NCBI GenBank assembly: GCA_002712005.1 | Contig: PASP01000015.1 | Location: forward strand, 124,001-188,000 | Reading direction: 5' to 3' | Length of the DNA stretch: 64,000 nt | From: Halobacteriovoraceae bacterium | GTDB taxonomy: Bacteria; Bdellovibrionota; Bacteriovoracia; Bacteriovoracales; Bacteriovoracaceae | Shown: positions 1 through 9,654 of the stretch, piece after piece | How the letters are laid out: every line of letters starts with the position of its first letter | How positions within the stretch are numbered: position 1 is the stretch's first letter | Notes under the pieces: generated by a model | What the model was told of the DNA's origin: nothing | Databases searched by the model: none | Seen by the model: only the letters and a program-made list of their open reading frames with translations | Translations under genes and position numbers: made by a program

Positions 1-1044
1 TCTTTGGGAATGAAAGATAGGGTGATTATGCAGGACTTATTAGATGTATCTTCTTTGGAAGATCTCTTTGTGATGATCATTGATATTGTTAAGTATACTT
101 TTATTATCGAATTATGGGGGGCAATCGTTTTAACCATTGCTTTTACATTTGAAGGTTTTGAATTTGGGCAAGCCCTTTACTACGGCTTTTTCCATTCTAT
201 TTCTGCTTTTTGTAATGCAGGTTTTGCTCTCTTTGATACATCATTAGAATCCTATGCCGTAAATCCTTTGATTACTGGAACCATAATGATCCTGATTACA
301 CTAGGTGGTTTGGGTTTTGTTGTATTAAAAGAACTCAAAGAGATTGTTACAACTGGTAAAAAACTCGTGCGTCTTGGACTTCATGCAAAGATTGTTCTTG
401 TTACATCTATGGTTCTGACGATTGTTGGTGCTGTTTTTATTTTCTTTGGGGAATTTCTCCATGCACTAGATAATTATACTCTTTTTGAAAAAATACAGGT
501 CGCACTTTTTCAAAGTGTAACTTTAAGGACAGCCGGTTTTAATTCAATTCCTCTAACTGGTCTTCATACTTATACCTTGTATGCAATGACTCTTTTTATG
601 TTTATTGGAGGCTCTCCTGGTTCAACAGCAGGTGGTGTGAAGACTACAACCTTGGCCATTTTAGTTCAATCGATTACTTCCACCCTAAAAGGTGAAAAGA
701 GAGTTACAATTTTAGATCGAACTATTCCTGCGCCAATCGTTGTTAGAGTTATTGCTCTCATGTTTATTTCGATCATAATCACTTCTACCTTTATCCTTAT
801 TTTAATGAAGTTTGAGCCCAATCAATCCTTCTTGGCCATCTTCTTCGAAGTGATTTCAGCATCCGGAACGGTGGGACTATCTCTAGGAATCACTCCATTT
901 CTCACTGTTGCTGGGAAAATAGGAATCGCAATTCTTATGTTTATTGGAAGAATTGGTCCTCTAACTCTTATCCTAGGAATTGGTCAACAAGACTCATCTA
1001 AAGGATCTCATGAATATCCTGATGGTCGAATTATGATTGGTTAG
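1..1044 (+). CDS. ktrB: KtrB/TrkH-family K+ transporter subunit (5' end outside window)
   Basis: Membrane subunit of a K+ uptake system. The reading frame is already open at base 1, so the N-terminus is missing and only about the last 347 residues are present. Visible family marks are the pore loops TAGFNS, GGSPGSTAGGVKT and SASGTVGLSLG, hydrophobic membrane spans between them, and the C-terminal MFIGRIGPLTL, which is typical of the KtrB branch. The matching cytoplasmic gating subunit (KtrA) lies 4.7 kb downstream with four unrelated genes between. KtrB rather than TrkH is inferred from the C-terminus and the single-RCK partner. Confidence 0.9.
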   Translation, partial: SLGMKDRVIMQDLLDVSSLEDLFVMIIDIVKYTFIIELWGAIVLTIAFTFEGFEFGQALYYGFFHSISAFCNAGFALFDTSLESYAVNPLITGTIMILITLGGLGFVVLKELKEIVTTGKKLVRLGLHAKIVLVTSMVLTIVGAVFIFFGEFLHALDNYTLFEKIQVALFQSVTLRTAGFNSIPLTGLHTYTLYAMTLFMFIGGSPGSTAGGVKTTTLAILVQSITSTLKGEKRVTILDRTIPAPIVVRVIALMFISIIITSTFILILMKFEPNQSFLAIFFEVISASGTVGLSLGITPFLTVAGKIGIAILMFIGRIGPLTLILGIGQQDSSKGSHEYPDGRIMIG

Positions 1045-1063
1045 AAATAAAGATTAAATAAAG

Positions 1064-1681
1064 ATGAATAAGAAGATGAATAAGAAGATTCAAACTGCTG
1101 TAGTCGGTACTTGGATTCTACTTATTTCCCTTGTTTTGGGGAGTATTCACTCATGGCACTTTGCTGATTATAGCCCAAAGAAAAGCTCTTTTATGGATTT
1201 TAAAGATGCCGTAGAAGAAACCGAGAATTTTGGAGTCATTCATTTTCTTACGCCAGCTTGCAGCTGTTCTACAGAGATTTTCAATCGCTTAATAAGACGA
1301 GGCCCATTGAAAGCAGAATATGCCAAAGAAAGTGTCGTCGTTATCGATGACAATCAACAGGAATTTTCAAAAAATCTATTAAAGAAAGGATTTCGAGCTC
1401 AAAAGTTTTCTTCCCAAGAAATACAGAAGAAATTTAATTCAAGTATTAAAGGTGTTCCTCTTCTTATGATTTATGATCACACTAAAACAATACAATATAT
1501 TGGAGGATATTCGCAAAACTTGATAAATCCTTTGGTTCAAATCAATATAATGAATTTCATAGAAAAAATTAAAAAGGGACAGGAACTAGAGTCTTTACCG
1601 GTAAGAGGCTGTAGTGTCAGTAAGGAATATCAAAAGATTTTGGATCCACTAGGCTTAAAATACAAAGAGGATAAAGTATGA
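1064..1681 (+). CDS. Membrane-anchored thioredoxin-like protein
   Basis: A 205-residue protein with one N-terminal membrane segment (about residues 10-28) followed by a soluble domain, probably periplasmic. The soluble part looks like a thioredoxin fold: a beta-strand (GVIHFLT) leads into PACSCS, a Cys-x-Cys in the place of the usual CxxC, and later [10 protein letters not shown] supplies the cis-Pro strand. The physiological role is unknown; redox chemistry is inferred from the fold only. The start is uncertain because a 12-base unit (ATGAATAAGAAG) is repeated in tandem at 1064-1087, giving a second ATG at 1076. It overlaps the next gene by ATGA, so the two are probably cotranscribed. Confidence 0.6.
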   Translation: MNKKMNKKIQTAVVGTWILLISLVLGSIHSWHFADYSPKKSSFMDFKDAVEETENFGVIHFLTPACSCSTEIFNRLIRRGPLKAEYAKESVVVIDDNQQEFSKNLLKKGFRAQKFSSQEIQKKFNSSIKGVPLLMIYDHTKTIQYIGGYSQNLINPLVQINIMNFIEKIKKGQELESLPVRGCSVSKEYQKILDPLGLKYKEDKV

Positions 1682-3078
1682 GCGTGTATGAGAAAAACTT
1701 AAAACAAGTTTTAAAATATATGAATATTTTCTTCATTCTTCATATACCGATTTTCTACTATATGTCTTCATTCTTTGGGACAGAGAAGTATATTGCGTTG
1801 GGTGCGCCTATTATTCTTATTCTAGGTAATCTCTTTGTTGAATATATTTTTAAAAACTTAAAGCTTGCCTCTGCTTTAATGGGATTTAGTGCGATTTCAA
1901 TGTCGGCGATAATGATCCATTTAGGTAAGGGAATGATTGAATGGCATTTTCATATTTTTGTAATGATTGGAATTCTGTCTTTATTTGCAAATCCTATGAC
2001 CATTATCACCGCCGCTCTTGTTGCAGCTATTCATCATATCTCTTTTTATTTCTTTCTTCCGGAAAGTGTTTTTAATTACGATGCTACATTTGGAATCGTT
2101 CTCATTCATGCAGCTTTTGTTGTTGTTGAGTCGTGTGCCTGTTTCATGCTTTCTTTAAGATTTAAAAATTCGCTAAGTCTACAGGAAAAACTAAGTATAG
2201 AAATATCTCCTTTAGTGAAAAGTATTGATGAGATTTCAAAGAATACAAAATTAACTTGTACTAATCTTCTAGATTATACGAACTCAAACTCGTCAAGCAT
2301 TACTGAAATTTCTGCTACAGCGGAAGAAATTACTCAAATGGTGAAAAGCACTTTGGATCAAATAGGACAATGTGTGAGTTTAATGAAAGAAACCAATGAC
2401 TCGGTCGATTCTAGTTCTGAAGCCATTGCTAAGGGAGAAGAGTTCTTAGGTACTCTTAAGGTCATAAAGGAAAAGATGACAGATCTAGGGGAGCAGTCTT
2501 CTCAGAAATTAGGATCAGTTGAAAAGTCAGTCAATGACATAAGTGATAAAACGACCTTGATTAATGATATTGTATTTCAAACCAAGCTTCTTTCATTTAA
2601 TGCTTCTGTGGAAGCAGCGAGAGCCGGAGAGAGTGGAAAAGGTTTTGCTGTCGTAGCAGAAGAAATCGGTAATTTAGCTGAAACTTCAGGAAAGGCCTCT
2701 GAGGAAATTGGAAAAATTGTTGAACAAAGTAAGGATCAGTTAAATCACTCTATTGAAGATATATCTGAAAGTATCAAGTCATTCCAGAACCAGGTGGGCG
2801 AAGCTTTTAATTTATGGGCAGAAATTAATGATCAGCTACAGAGTTCTTTTTCTAAAGTAAGAGAGAATTCTTTAAAGCAAGAAGGCTCTTTGGATGAAAT
2901 TTCGGCAGCTGCTAATCAACAATCCACTGGAGTTTCCGAGCTCTCCGAAGCTCTCGCTACGATTGACGATTCTTCTAATGATTCATTGGCCAAGCTTAAA
3001 GAGCTAGAAATGATGACTCAATACTTAGAAGAAAATGCAGACAAGCTGAGTTCTCTTAATAATGAAATGAAAAACTAG
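1678..3078 (+). CDS. Methyl-accepting chemotaxis protein with N-terminal membrane sensor domain
   Basis: A 466-residue chemoreceptor. The first ~165 residues are a block of about five or six hydrophobic helices with short loops and no large periplasmic ligand domain, so sensing probably occurs in or near the membrane. The rest is a long coiled coil with the conserved MCP hairpin tip ([20 protein letters not shown], around residues 310-330), which binds CheA and CheW. There is no obvious HAMP domain. The start codon overlaps the stop of the thioredoxin-like gene (ATGA), and a strong inverted repeat lies downstream. The signal sensed is unknown. Confidence 0.93.
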   Translation: MSVYEKNLKQVLKYMNIFFILHIPIFYYMSSFFGTEKYIALGAPIILILGNLFVEYIFKNLKLASALMGFSAISMSAIMIHLGKGMIEWHFHIFVMIGILSLFANPMTIITAALVAAIHHISFYFFLPESVFNYDATFGIVLIHAAFVVVESCACFMLSLRFKNSLSLQEKLSIEISPLVKSIDEISKNTKLTCTNLLDYTNSNSSSITEISATAEEITQMVKSTLDQIGQCVSLMKETNDSVDSSSEAIAKGEEFLGTLKVIKEKMTDLGEQSSQKLGSVEKSVNDISDKTTLINDIVFQTKLLSFNASVEAARAGESGKGFAVVAEEIGNLAETSGKASEEIGKIVEQSKDQLNHSIEDISESIKSFQNQVGEAFNLWAEINDQLQSSFSKVRENSLKQEGSLDEISAAANQQSTGVSELSEALATIDDSSNDSLAKLKELEMMTQYLEENADKLSSLNNEMKN

Positions 3079-3149
3079 AATGCTTAACTGCTTGAATTTA
3101 CTTGCCTTTTATTCCCGCTTAGAGATTTGATTAAACTTTAATCAGGCCG

Positions 3150-3187
3150 AAAGATTTACTTTATCGAATGAAGTAAATCTTTGATTT
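3150..3187 (+). terminator. Perfect 12-bp inverted repeat, possible terminator
   Basis: AAAGATTTACTT (3150-3161) and AAGTAAATCTTT (3171-3182) are perfect reverse complements around a 9-base loop, followed by GATTTTTC. It sits between the chemoreceptor stop and the subtilase start. The stem is AT-rich, so termination would be weak. A dyad operator for the downstream gene is the alternative. Confidence 0.5.
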
Positions 3188-3190
3188 TTC

Positions 3191-3202
3191 TATAATAGGT
3201 TC
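3191..3202 (+). promoter_or_regulatory. -10-like TATAAT immediately before the subtilase start
   Basis: TATAAT at 3191-3196 ends six bases before the ATG at 3203, and there is no purine-rich Shine-Dalgarno stretch. A transcript from this -10 would begin at or next to the ATG (leaderless). No convincing -35 is seen 16-18 bases upstream. Confidence 0.4.
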
Positions 3203-4585
3203 ATGAAAATATTGAATCTCATTTTAGCCTCTATTTTAACTTTTCCTAGTTTGGCCATGATTATAGATACATCCTTTGATCGTGGTGATTATATTGAAAT
3301 TTTTGGGAATAAAAAGCTCACTCCTTTATGGTCTCAAGAATATATTGGAAGTGACCTTATACAAGATGAACTTAAAGATTTAAATCTAAGTCCTGTTGAT
3401 CTTGCTATTTATGACCTTGGCTTTGAGCAGGATTATGTAACGCTTACTGAGCCGATTGATGTTCCTTATCAAAGAAATGGAAATAGGAGAATGAGATCTC
3501 ATCATGGAACTTCTGTAGCTAGCGTTATTAATGGGCCCTATCCTTTCGGTCATACCTCACAAATCAATCTCATACAATTAGGATCTATTCATTATTCAGG
3601 AATGTATCGCTACTATTACAATAAGCTTGAGGCTGAAGGTCGTTATCCAAAGATTATTTCTAATTCTTTGGGCTGGAATTCTGAATCTATTTTAGAGGTG
3701 GTCAATAGAGCTGATAAAAAGGGAGTTCTGTGGTTTCTTGCTTCTGGTAATAGATGGCCAGAAAAGGTTAGAGAGTTAGAAATTAAATCAAAGGCCATGC
3801 TAGTCGGAAGTTTTTCTCCTTTAGGACTAACAACTTTTGGTACGCAATTACATAATGATATGTTGATTTTAGCCCCAGCAAATAGTGAATTATTGGCAAT
3901 CGATGGTCATGGGAAAAGAACTCTCTTTGGAGGGACAAGTGGCGCAACTCCCGTTGTAGCTGCAACGATGGCCAACATTGCAAGCCTTTGGCCAAAAATA
4001 GATAGGGCCAATACAATTAAGCTTTTAAAAAATACGGCCTTCTATTCAGCAGAAAATAAAATAGGAAACTTAAAAGCTCCAAGACTTTTAAATGCATACA
4101 AGGCCTTTAAAGTAGCCCAACGTATTTTAAGTTATTGCCGTTCAGAGGATAATGTTAAAAGCTGTTTTGATCAGTCATTAGATAAGCCTTCTTTTCATTT
4201 CTTTGACCTCGATTTGATAACTTGTTCTGAATTTAAGAAAATAGATAGAGACTTCAAAAATGACCTTTTAAAAAAAATGAGACGAAGAGCTCTATTAGGT
4301 ATACGCTTTCAAGATGAGCATCTCTCTTGTGCTTACGAGAGTATCGGATTCGATGCTAATGCTGAATTCTATAGTTTCCGCTCTCAACAAGATCATATTA
4401 ATTTTGATGCCTACTTAGAAGATACCCTAGATGCTCTCTATCAGGGAGTTTTCGAAATCTCATATTACAAGTATTTGAATAAAATGAGTAAGATGAATAA
4501 AGAAAAAATCAGAAACTCAATCAATAATTCATATGAATTATCTGATTATCATAAACAAACCTTACTCGAATTTATCCATGAATAG
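3203..4585 (+). CDS. Secreted subtilisin-family (S8) serine protease
   Basis: A 460-residue secreted protease with a short hydrophobic signal sequence (residues 1-18). The catalytic triad of the S8 family is visible in order: Asp71 in IYDLGF, His101 in HHGTSVAS and Ser246 in GGTSGATPVVAA; the oxyanion-hole Asn183 is in ASGN. There is no long propeptide: about 50 residues separate the signal sequence from the catalytic core. The C-terminal ~150 residues have four or more cysteines and match no domain I recognise. It overlaps the start of the next gene, which encodes another secreted protease, so the two may act together. The substrate is unknown. Confidence 0.9.
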   Translation: MKILNLILASILTFPSLAMIIDTSFDRGDYIEIFGNKKLTPLWSQEYIGSDLIQDELKDLNLSPVDLAIYDLGFEQDYVTLTEPIDVPYQRNGNRRMRSHHGTSVASVINGPYPFGHTSQINLIQLGSIHYSGMYRYYYNKLEAEGRYPKIISNSLGWNSESILEVVNRADKKGVLWFLASGNRWPEKVRELEIKSKAMLVGSFSPLGLTTFGTQLHNDMLILAPANSELLAIDGHGKRTLFGGTSGATPVVAATMANIASLWPKIDRANTIKLLKNTAFYSAENKIGNLKAPRLLNAYKAFKVAQRILSYCRSEDNVKSCFDQSLDKPSFHFFDLDLITCSEFKKIDRDFKNDLLKKMRRRALLGIRFQDEHLSCAYESIGFDANAEFYSFRSQQDHINFDAYLEDTLDALYQGVFEISYYKYLNKMSKMNKEKIRNSINNSYELSDYHKQTLLEFIHE

Positions 4586-5627
4586 AATGAAACTTATTCT
4601 TTCCTTTTTTATGATCTACTTCTTAGGTCCTCAATATTCTTGGGGCCATTATGATTTTGAATTTTCAGGAAAGGAATCTGATTGGATTGAGTTCGAAGTA
4701 TCTAGTAAGGAAATTAAGTCATTACAATTTAATTTTGAAGTTATTGGGGGAAAGAAAACATTCATCAGAGATTTAGTTGCACCTAATGGAAAAGTGATCA
4801 TTAAATCTAATTATGCCACACCATCCTCTCAGAGAATTCCTCCTTGGATATATTCCACCATTGGAAATAAAGTGAGACCAACGTATGTTGTTGATGGCCT
4901 TTTTTCAATAATCGTAAACGATTCCATTAATGGTATGGATAACAAAACAGGGATGTGGAAACTTCGGCTGGTAGATGGGAATGGACAATCTAATAAAAAA
5001 GTTTTTATTCATAAGAATACTTTGACGAGAGAAGAGGCAACTCTTCAAAAAGGAATGAAAATAAAGCTTCATCATCAAGGGCTAATCGATCCCTTGGCTT
5101 TGGAACTGGCCATAGAAGATCTAGAAAAGATTTACCGAGATTATGGTTTATCGATAGATATTGTAATAAAGGATAACTGGCAGGACCCTTTAGAAGAGAC
5201 AAATGATTTAGAAAAGAAAATTCAAGAATTTACAAAAGGTCGTAGGAATGAAGTTCAGATTTATCTCTTTTCAAGAGGGAAGGTTTCTGATCAAAAAGAC
5301 TTTCAAGGACTAGCAAGCTGTCTGCCTGGATTTATATCACAGAAAATAGATAAACATTGTGCATTGGCCATTGGATTTACTCCTCGAGTAGAGATAAATT
5401 TCAATAAACTTAAGAAAGTGGTTGGCCATGAGTTAGCCCACTATTTAGGGTTATTTCATTTAGAAGATGACTATTATCCTTTTGGACGTAGAGATGACGG
5501 TCTAGAAGATACTCATTCAGGCAATGAAAGTAGTAATTTTATGCACAAGACAAGCGAATATTTCGAAGTAATTGAGTTTACGAGTCAACAAATAACTAAA
5601 ATGCTCTCCCATCCTGAGCTATTCTAA
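4578..5627 (+). CDS. Secreted metzincin-type zinc protease
   Basis: Start chosen at 4578 because it gives a proper signal peptide (MNRMKLILSFFMIYFLG); 4587 is almost as good, and the frame is open from 4533. After the signal is a beta-rich N-terminal region (about 25-145) that resembles a P-domain-like fold, then a metzincin catalytic domain with the full zinc motif HELAHYLGLFH (His284, Glu285, His288, His294) and a Met-turn-like NFMHK further on. A zinc-dependent endopeptidase is well supported; substrate and exact family are not. The start overlaps the stop of the subtilase gene by a few bases, indicating cotranscription. Confidence 0.85.
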   Translation: MNRMKLILSFFMIYFLGPQYSWGHYDFEFSGKESDWIEFEVSSKEIKSLQFNFEVIGGKKTFIRDLVAPNGKVIIKSNYATPSSQRIPPWIYSTIGNKVRPTYVVDGLFSIIVNDSINGMDNKTGMWKLRLVDGNGQSNKKVFIHKNTLTREEATLQKGMKIKLHHQGLIDPLALELAIEDLEKIYRDYGLSIDIVIKDNWQDPLEETNDLEKKIQEFTKGRRNEVQIYLFSRGKVSDQKDFQGLASCLPGFISQKIDKHCALAIGFTPRVEINFNKLKKVVGHELAHYLGLFHLEDDYYPFGRRDDGLEDTHSGNESSNFMHKTSEYFEVIEFTSQQITKMLSHPELF

Positions 5628-5734
5628 CTTAGGCTATTTTTCTACAAAAAAGAGCTTTGATAACACGGTACAGCTGTTTAGGCGGAAAGAATTTCCAATG
5701 AGGGAAGAATGTGAGATAAGACTTTGTTAATAGG

Positions 5735-5760
5735 TATAATAGAGCTATATCTAAAGGAGT
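5735..5760 (+). promoter_or_regulatory. -10-like element and Shine-Dalgarno of ktrA
   Basis: TATAAT at 5735-5740 is followed by AAAGGAGT (5753-5760) at a normal distance from the ATG at 5767. The 140-base gap after the protease gene suggests ktrA has its own promoter. No good -35 was found. Confidence 0.4.
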
Positions 5761-5766
5761 CTTTCA

Positions 5767-6459
5767 ATGATTGTTGCCGTTATTGGCCTTGGTACATTTG
5801 GTGCAAAAACCGCCATCCGTCTTTATGAGAAGGGAGCAGAAGTCATTGCTATCGATAAGGACTCTAGCCTCGTTGATAAAATTAAAGATAGAGTCACTCA
5901 TGCTGTAAATTTAGATGTTACAGATGAGAGATCTCTTCGTTCACAAAATATTTCTGATGTTGATGTCGCTGTAGTGGCCATTGGTGATCATATTGAACAG
6001 TCTATCATGGCCGTAACGATGCTAAGAAAATTAGGGGTAGGGCGAGTTATCGCTCGAGCAACCTCTGTTATTCATGAGCACGTTCTTCATGAAATTGGTG
6101 CCTCTGAGATTATTAAAGTAGAGGACGAGATGGGGGAGATCATCGCTTCTAAAATTGTTGCTCCTCACGTTTTACAGCGCTACAACTTTGCAGCAGGTTA
6201 TTCAATTGTTGAACTTAAACTTGGAAAAAAGTTTGAGGGAAAAACATTAGTAGAAAGTAAAATTCGTCAAAATTATTCTTTAAATATTGTAGCTCTTCAA
6301 AAGAAGGTTCCTTTTATTTCTGAAGATGGAAAAGCTGCATATAAAGTTGAGATTAATGATTGTCCTATGCCCATGGATGTTATTGAAGCGGATGACATTG
6401 TGGTTTTAGTGGGAAGTGAAAAGAATTTTAATAAATTATTTGCAGAACTTGCGGATTAG
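5767..6459 (+). CDS. ktrA: KtrA-type K+ uptake regulatory subunit (RCK)
   Basis: Cytoplasmic regulatory subunit that binds nucleotide and gates the KtrB channel. The 230-residue length and domain order fit KtrA: an N-terminal Rossmann RCK_N domain with GLGTFG at residues 7-12, an acidic end of strand 2 (AIDKD), and a C-terminal RCK_C domain (from about residue 145). There is one RCK unit, not the tandem arrangement of E. coli TrkA. It has a strong Shine-Dalgarno sequence and is followed after eight bases by a HAMP/PAS sensor gene, an unusual companion. Confidence 0.92.
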   Translation: MIVAVIGLGTFGAKTAIRLYEKGAEVIAIDKDSSLVDKIKDRVTHAVNLDVTDERSLRSQNISDVDVAVVAIGDHIEQSIMAVTMLRKLGVGRVIARATSVIHEHVLHEIGASEIIKVEDEMGEIIASKIVAPHVLQRYNFAAGYSIVELKLGKKFEGKTLVESKIRQNYSLNIVALQKKVPFISEDGKAAYKVEINDCPMPMDVIEADDIVVLVGSEKNFNKLFAELAD

Positions 6460-6467
6460 GAGAAAGC

Positions 6468-7772
6468 GTGACTTTATCCCTTAGAGGACGTGTGACATGG
6501 AGTTTTATCATTGCCAACTCAGTAGTTTTGGCCTTGATGTTCATTGTCTTCAATTACCTAAACAATCTAAATAAAGATATTGAGTCGATAACGGTTAAAT
6601 CGAATCGAGTGGCCCTATTAACTGATGAAATTAGAATTTCAGCAGTTTCTCTACTTAAATATCAAAGAAGAATTTTAACCAATAAACCAACACCCCAGCA
6701 GGTTGATAAGATTATCAATCTTTGTGAAGGCTTTACCTCTCAATTACACACTCTGGATTCTCTCTATCAAAACCCCGACGCAAAGAAGATCGTTGGTCAA
6801 ATGCTCTCGTATGTAGATTCTCTTAAACTTGTTTTGAGCAAGGGTGCCCTCTTTAATAGAGGAACTTCTGGCCTTTCAACCATTGGAGAACTTGCGGATA
6901 AGATTCTTGATTCCTTTTCTGAGTTTCAAGACATTCAATATTATGAAACGGTAGAAAGAGATAAGAAAATTAAGAAAATTATCGGTGAAACAAAGAGACA
7001 TATGATGATCGTTTTGATTATCGGTTTTCTCTTCACCATTATATTAGCTCTCGTTATTCCTGGTAAGATTGCTCTGCCTTTCAAGAAAATTAAAGATGCA
7101 ATTAGAGAACTGCAAGACTGTAACTTTGATGTCAGTATCTACTATTCTCAAGATGATGAAATTGGGGAAATTGCTCGAGAAATGAATAAAATGATTTATT
7201 CCTTTAAAGTTTTTGAGGAATTGAGAGCGGATCGGATTTCTGTTGAGAATAGGAAATTTGATGCTCTTGCTAACTTGGTTCGTAAACCTGTTCTTGTGGC
7301 CAATGCTCACGGTGAATTGATTTATATGAATAACCAGACTTATTCTCTTCTTCAAGTTCAATCTGAAGATGTCATTGGAAAAGAAATGACAGAGACGGTG
7401 ATTCCTTCTCCCATTATTGGAGCTTATGAGCTTGCTCTTAAGAGACGCTCTAAGATCGAAAATGAAGAAGTAAAAATTGCTGCTAGAAGTCAGAAAAATG
7501 CAGATGAAGAAGAAGAACTTCAAGAGCGCGTTAAAGAAAAGACTAAAGAAAAAACGAAGGATAGTGAAAAATCCAAAGATAAACGCAGGGAAAGTAAGGA
7601 TTCAAGTACAAAAGCTCTGGAAGGGGAAGTGCTTGATCCGGAAACTGAGTCAGAAGAAGAGAAAGAGCCCGAATATCTTTATGAAGGTTATGCCAATGTT
7701 ATCCCAATTCGTGGAAAAGAAAGTTCACTAGATTATTACCTTATGGTACTCTCGAAAGAAGTTTTTGTGTGA
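6468..7772 (+). CDS. HAMP-PAS membrane sensor without a kinase domain
   Basis: GTG start with GGAGAAAGC just upstream. The 434-residue protein has TM1 (about 11-32), a mainly helical extracytoplasmic domain (33-178), TM2 (179-197), a HAMP linker (198-250) and a PAS-like domain (about 263-330). It then has a highly charged Glu/Lys stretch (about 345-400) and a short C-terminal tail. No histidine kinase, cyclase or chemoreceptor output domain is present, so how the signal leaves the protein is not evident. It directly follows ktrA, which suggests a link to ion or osmotic sensing, but this is inference. Confidence 0.75.
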   Translation: MTLSLRGRVTWSFIIANSVVLALMFIVFNYLNNLNKDIESITVKSNRVALLTDEIRISAVSLLKYQRRILTNKPTPQQVDKIINLCEGFTSQLHTLDSLYQNPDAKKIVGQMLSYVDSLKLVLSKGALFNRGTSGLSTIGELADKILDSFSEFQDIQYYETVERDKKIKKIIGETKRHMMIVLIIGFLFTIILALVIPGKIALPFKKIKDAIRELQDCNFDVSIYYSQDDEIGEIAREMNKMIYSFKVFEELRADRISVENRKFDALANLVRKPVLVANAHGELIYMNNQTYSLLQVQSEDVIGKEMTETVIPSPIIGAYELALKRRSKIENEEVKIAARSQKNADEEEELQERVKEKTKEKTKDSEKSKDKRRESKDSSTKALEGEVLDPETESEEEKEPEYLYEGYANVIPIRGKESSLDYYLMVLSKEVFV

Positions 7773-7852
7773 TTTTGTTGCCTTGTGTTGTTCGTTGCAA
7801 CCATGGCCCACCTATAGACTCCTATTTTTAACGTTGGGAAAGTGCCTGCTGT

Positions 7853-9652
7853 ATGGATCAGAAATTTATTCGAAATTTTTCAATTATTGCTCATATTGAT
7901 CATGGGAAATCAACATTAGCCGATCGTCTTTTGGAAGTAACGGGTACGGTTACAAGTCGTGAAAAGAAAGACAGGCTCTTAGATAATATGGACCTCGAAA
8001 AAGAGAGAGGTATCACGATAAAGGCGCAAACAGTTCGTTTGACCTATAAAGCAGAAGATGGAAATACTTACTATCTCAATCTTATCGATACTCCCGGGCA
8101 TGTGGATTTTACTTATGAAGTGAGTCGCTCACTTGCTTCTTGTGACGGAGCCCTCCTTGTTGTCGATGCTAGTCAGGGCGTGGAAGCGCAAACTTTGGCC
8201 AATGTTTATATGGCCTTAGAAAATGATTTAGAAGTTATTCCTGTTCTTAATAAAATTGATCTTCCTCACGCTGATCCTGATAAAGCAAAGCAAGAAATTG
8301 AAGATATTGTAGGAATTGAAGCCATGGAAGCTGATATGGTATCGGCTAAATCAGGTATTGGTATTGAAGGTCTACTTGAAACTATTGTGGCCAAAATCCC
8401 ACATCCTCAGGGAGACTACGATTCAGATCTTCAGGCCCTTATTTTCGATTCTTGGTTCGATCCTTATAAAGGAGTGGTTGTTCTTGTTCGTGTTATGAAT
8501 GGCAGCCTAAAAAAGAAAGATAAAATCTTTTTGAAAAAATCAGGAGGAGAGTATGAAGTTCTCTCCATTGGTGTAAATTCTCCATTTTTTACAGAGCTTA
8601 AAGAGATTGGAGCTGGTGAAGTTGGAATGCTTATTTGCGGGATTAAAACCATTCGTGATGTGAAGATTGGGGATACCATTGTTAAAGCAGCTAAGAAAGA
8701 TACACCAGCGCTAGCGGGTTACTCTGAAGTAAAGCCGATGGTGTTTTGTGGAATCTTTCCTGTTGAGTCTAATGAATATGAGGATTTGAAAGACGCACTA
8801 GAAAAGCTTGCTCTTAATGATTCTTCATTCACCTATGAGCCTGAAACATCGGCTGCTCTTGGATTTGGTTTCCGTTGTGGTTTTCTTGGAATGCTTCACA
8901 TGAACATTATTCAAGAAAGACTAGAAAGAGAATTTAATCTCTATCTTATTTCCACAGCACCTTCTGTTATTTACAATGTTTTACTTAATGATGGTGAGAG
9001 TATTCAGATTTCTAATCCCTCTGAAATGCCCGAGCCTGGAGAATTTGAGTCAATTGAAGAGCCCATTGTTGGCCTTAGTATTCACCTGCCTAATGAATTT
9101 GTTGGGGCCATTATAAAGTTGTGTGAAGAAAGAAGGGGTCGTCAGACCGATATGAAATATCTTACAGAAGATCGTGTTCAAATTTTCTACGATCTTCCTC
9201 TAAGTGAAATGGTATTTGATTTCTATGATAAATTAAAGTCCATGAGTAAGGGATATGCCTCTATGGACTATGAGTTTAAAGGCTATGTCAGATCGGACCT
9301 TGTGAAGGTCGATGTGCTTCTCAATGGGGATAAAGTTGATGCACTTTCTCTGATATGTCACCGTGACTCTGCTTTTTATAAAGGAAGAGATCTGACTCAA
9401 AAACTTCAAAAATTAATTGATCGCCAACAGTTTGATATTGCTATTCAAGCTGCAATTGGTGCTAAAATTATTGCTAGAGAAACCGTTAAGGCCTTAAGAA
9501 AGAATGTTTTAGCCAAGTGTTACGGTGGTGATATTTCTCGTAAGAGAAAGCTTCTTGAAAAGCAAAAAGCTGGTAAGAAGAGAATGAAAATGGTGGGCTC
9601 TGTTGAAGTTCCCCAAGAGGCGTTCTTGGCCGTTTTAAAGGTAGATGACTAG
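7853..9652 (+). CDS. lepA: Elongation factor 4 (LepA), ribosomal GTPase
   Basis: Translational GTPase of the EF-G family that acts on stalled or early elongating ribosomes. All G motifs are present: AHIDHGKS (G1), DTPGHVDF (G3), NKIDLP (G4). The protein is 599 residues, the normal family length, and ends in the lysine-rich LepA C-terminal domain ([16 protein letters not shown]). The window has a single copy. A hypothetical gene follows two bases after its stop, so they are likely cotranscribed. Confidence 0.98.
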   Translation: MDQKFIRNFSIIAHIDHGKSTLADRLLEVTGTVTSREKKDRLLDNMDLEKERGITIKAQTVRLTYKAEDGNTYYLNLIDTPGHVDFTYEVSRSLASCDGALLVVDASQGVEAQTLANVYMALENDLEVIPVLNKIDLPHADPDKAKQEIEDIVGIEAMEADMVSAKSGIGIEGLLETIVAKIPHPQGDYDSDLQALIFDSWFDPYKGVVVLVRVMNGSLKKKDKIFLKKSGGEYEVLSIGVNSPFFTELKEIGAGEVGMLICGIKTIRDVKIGDTIVKAAKKDTPALAGYSEVKPMVFCGIFPVESNEYEDLKDALEKLALNDSSFTYEPETSAALGFGFRCGFLGMLHMNIIQERLEREFNLYLISTAPSVIYNVLLNDGESIQISNPSEMPEPGEFESIEEPIVGLSIHLPNEFVGAIIKLCEERRGRQTDMKYLTEDRVQIFYDLPLSEMVFDFYDKLKSMSKGYASMDYEFKGYVRSDLVKVDVLLNGDKVDALSLICHRDSAFYKGRDLTQKLQKLIDRQQFDIAIQAAIGAKIIARETVKALRKNVLAKCYGGDISRKRKLLEKQKAGKKRMKMVGSVEVPQEAFLAVLKVDD

Positions 9653-9654
9653 AT

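Noticed and set aside
3132-3153. Sigma-28 type promoter (TAAACTTT ... GCCGAAAG)
   Set aside because: The two halves are separated by only about six bases instead of about eleven.
7044-7523. A 159-codon open frame on the minus strand
   Set aside because: It lies entirely inside the HAMP-PAS sensor gene, is Phe/Ile/Asn-rich antisense sequence and has no supporting motif.
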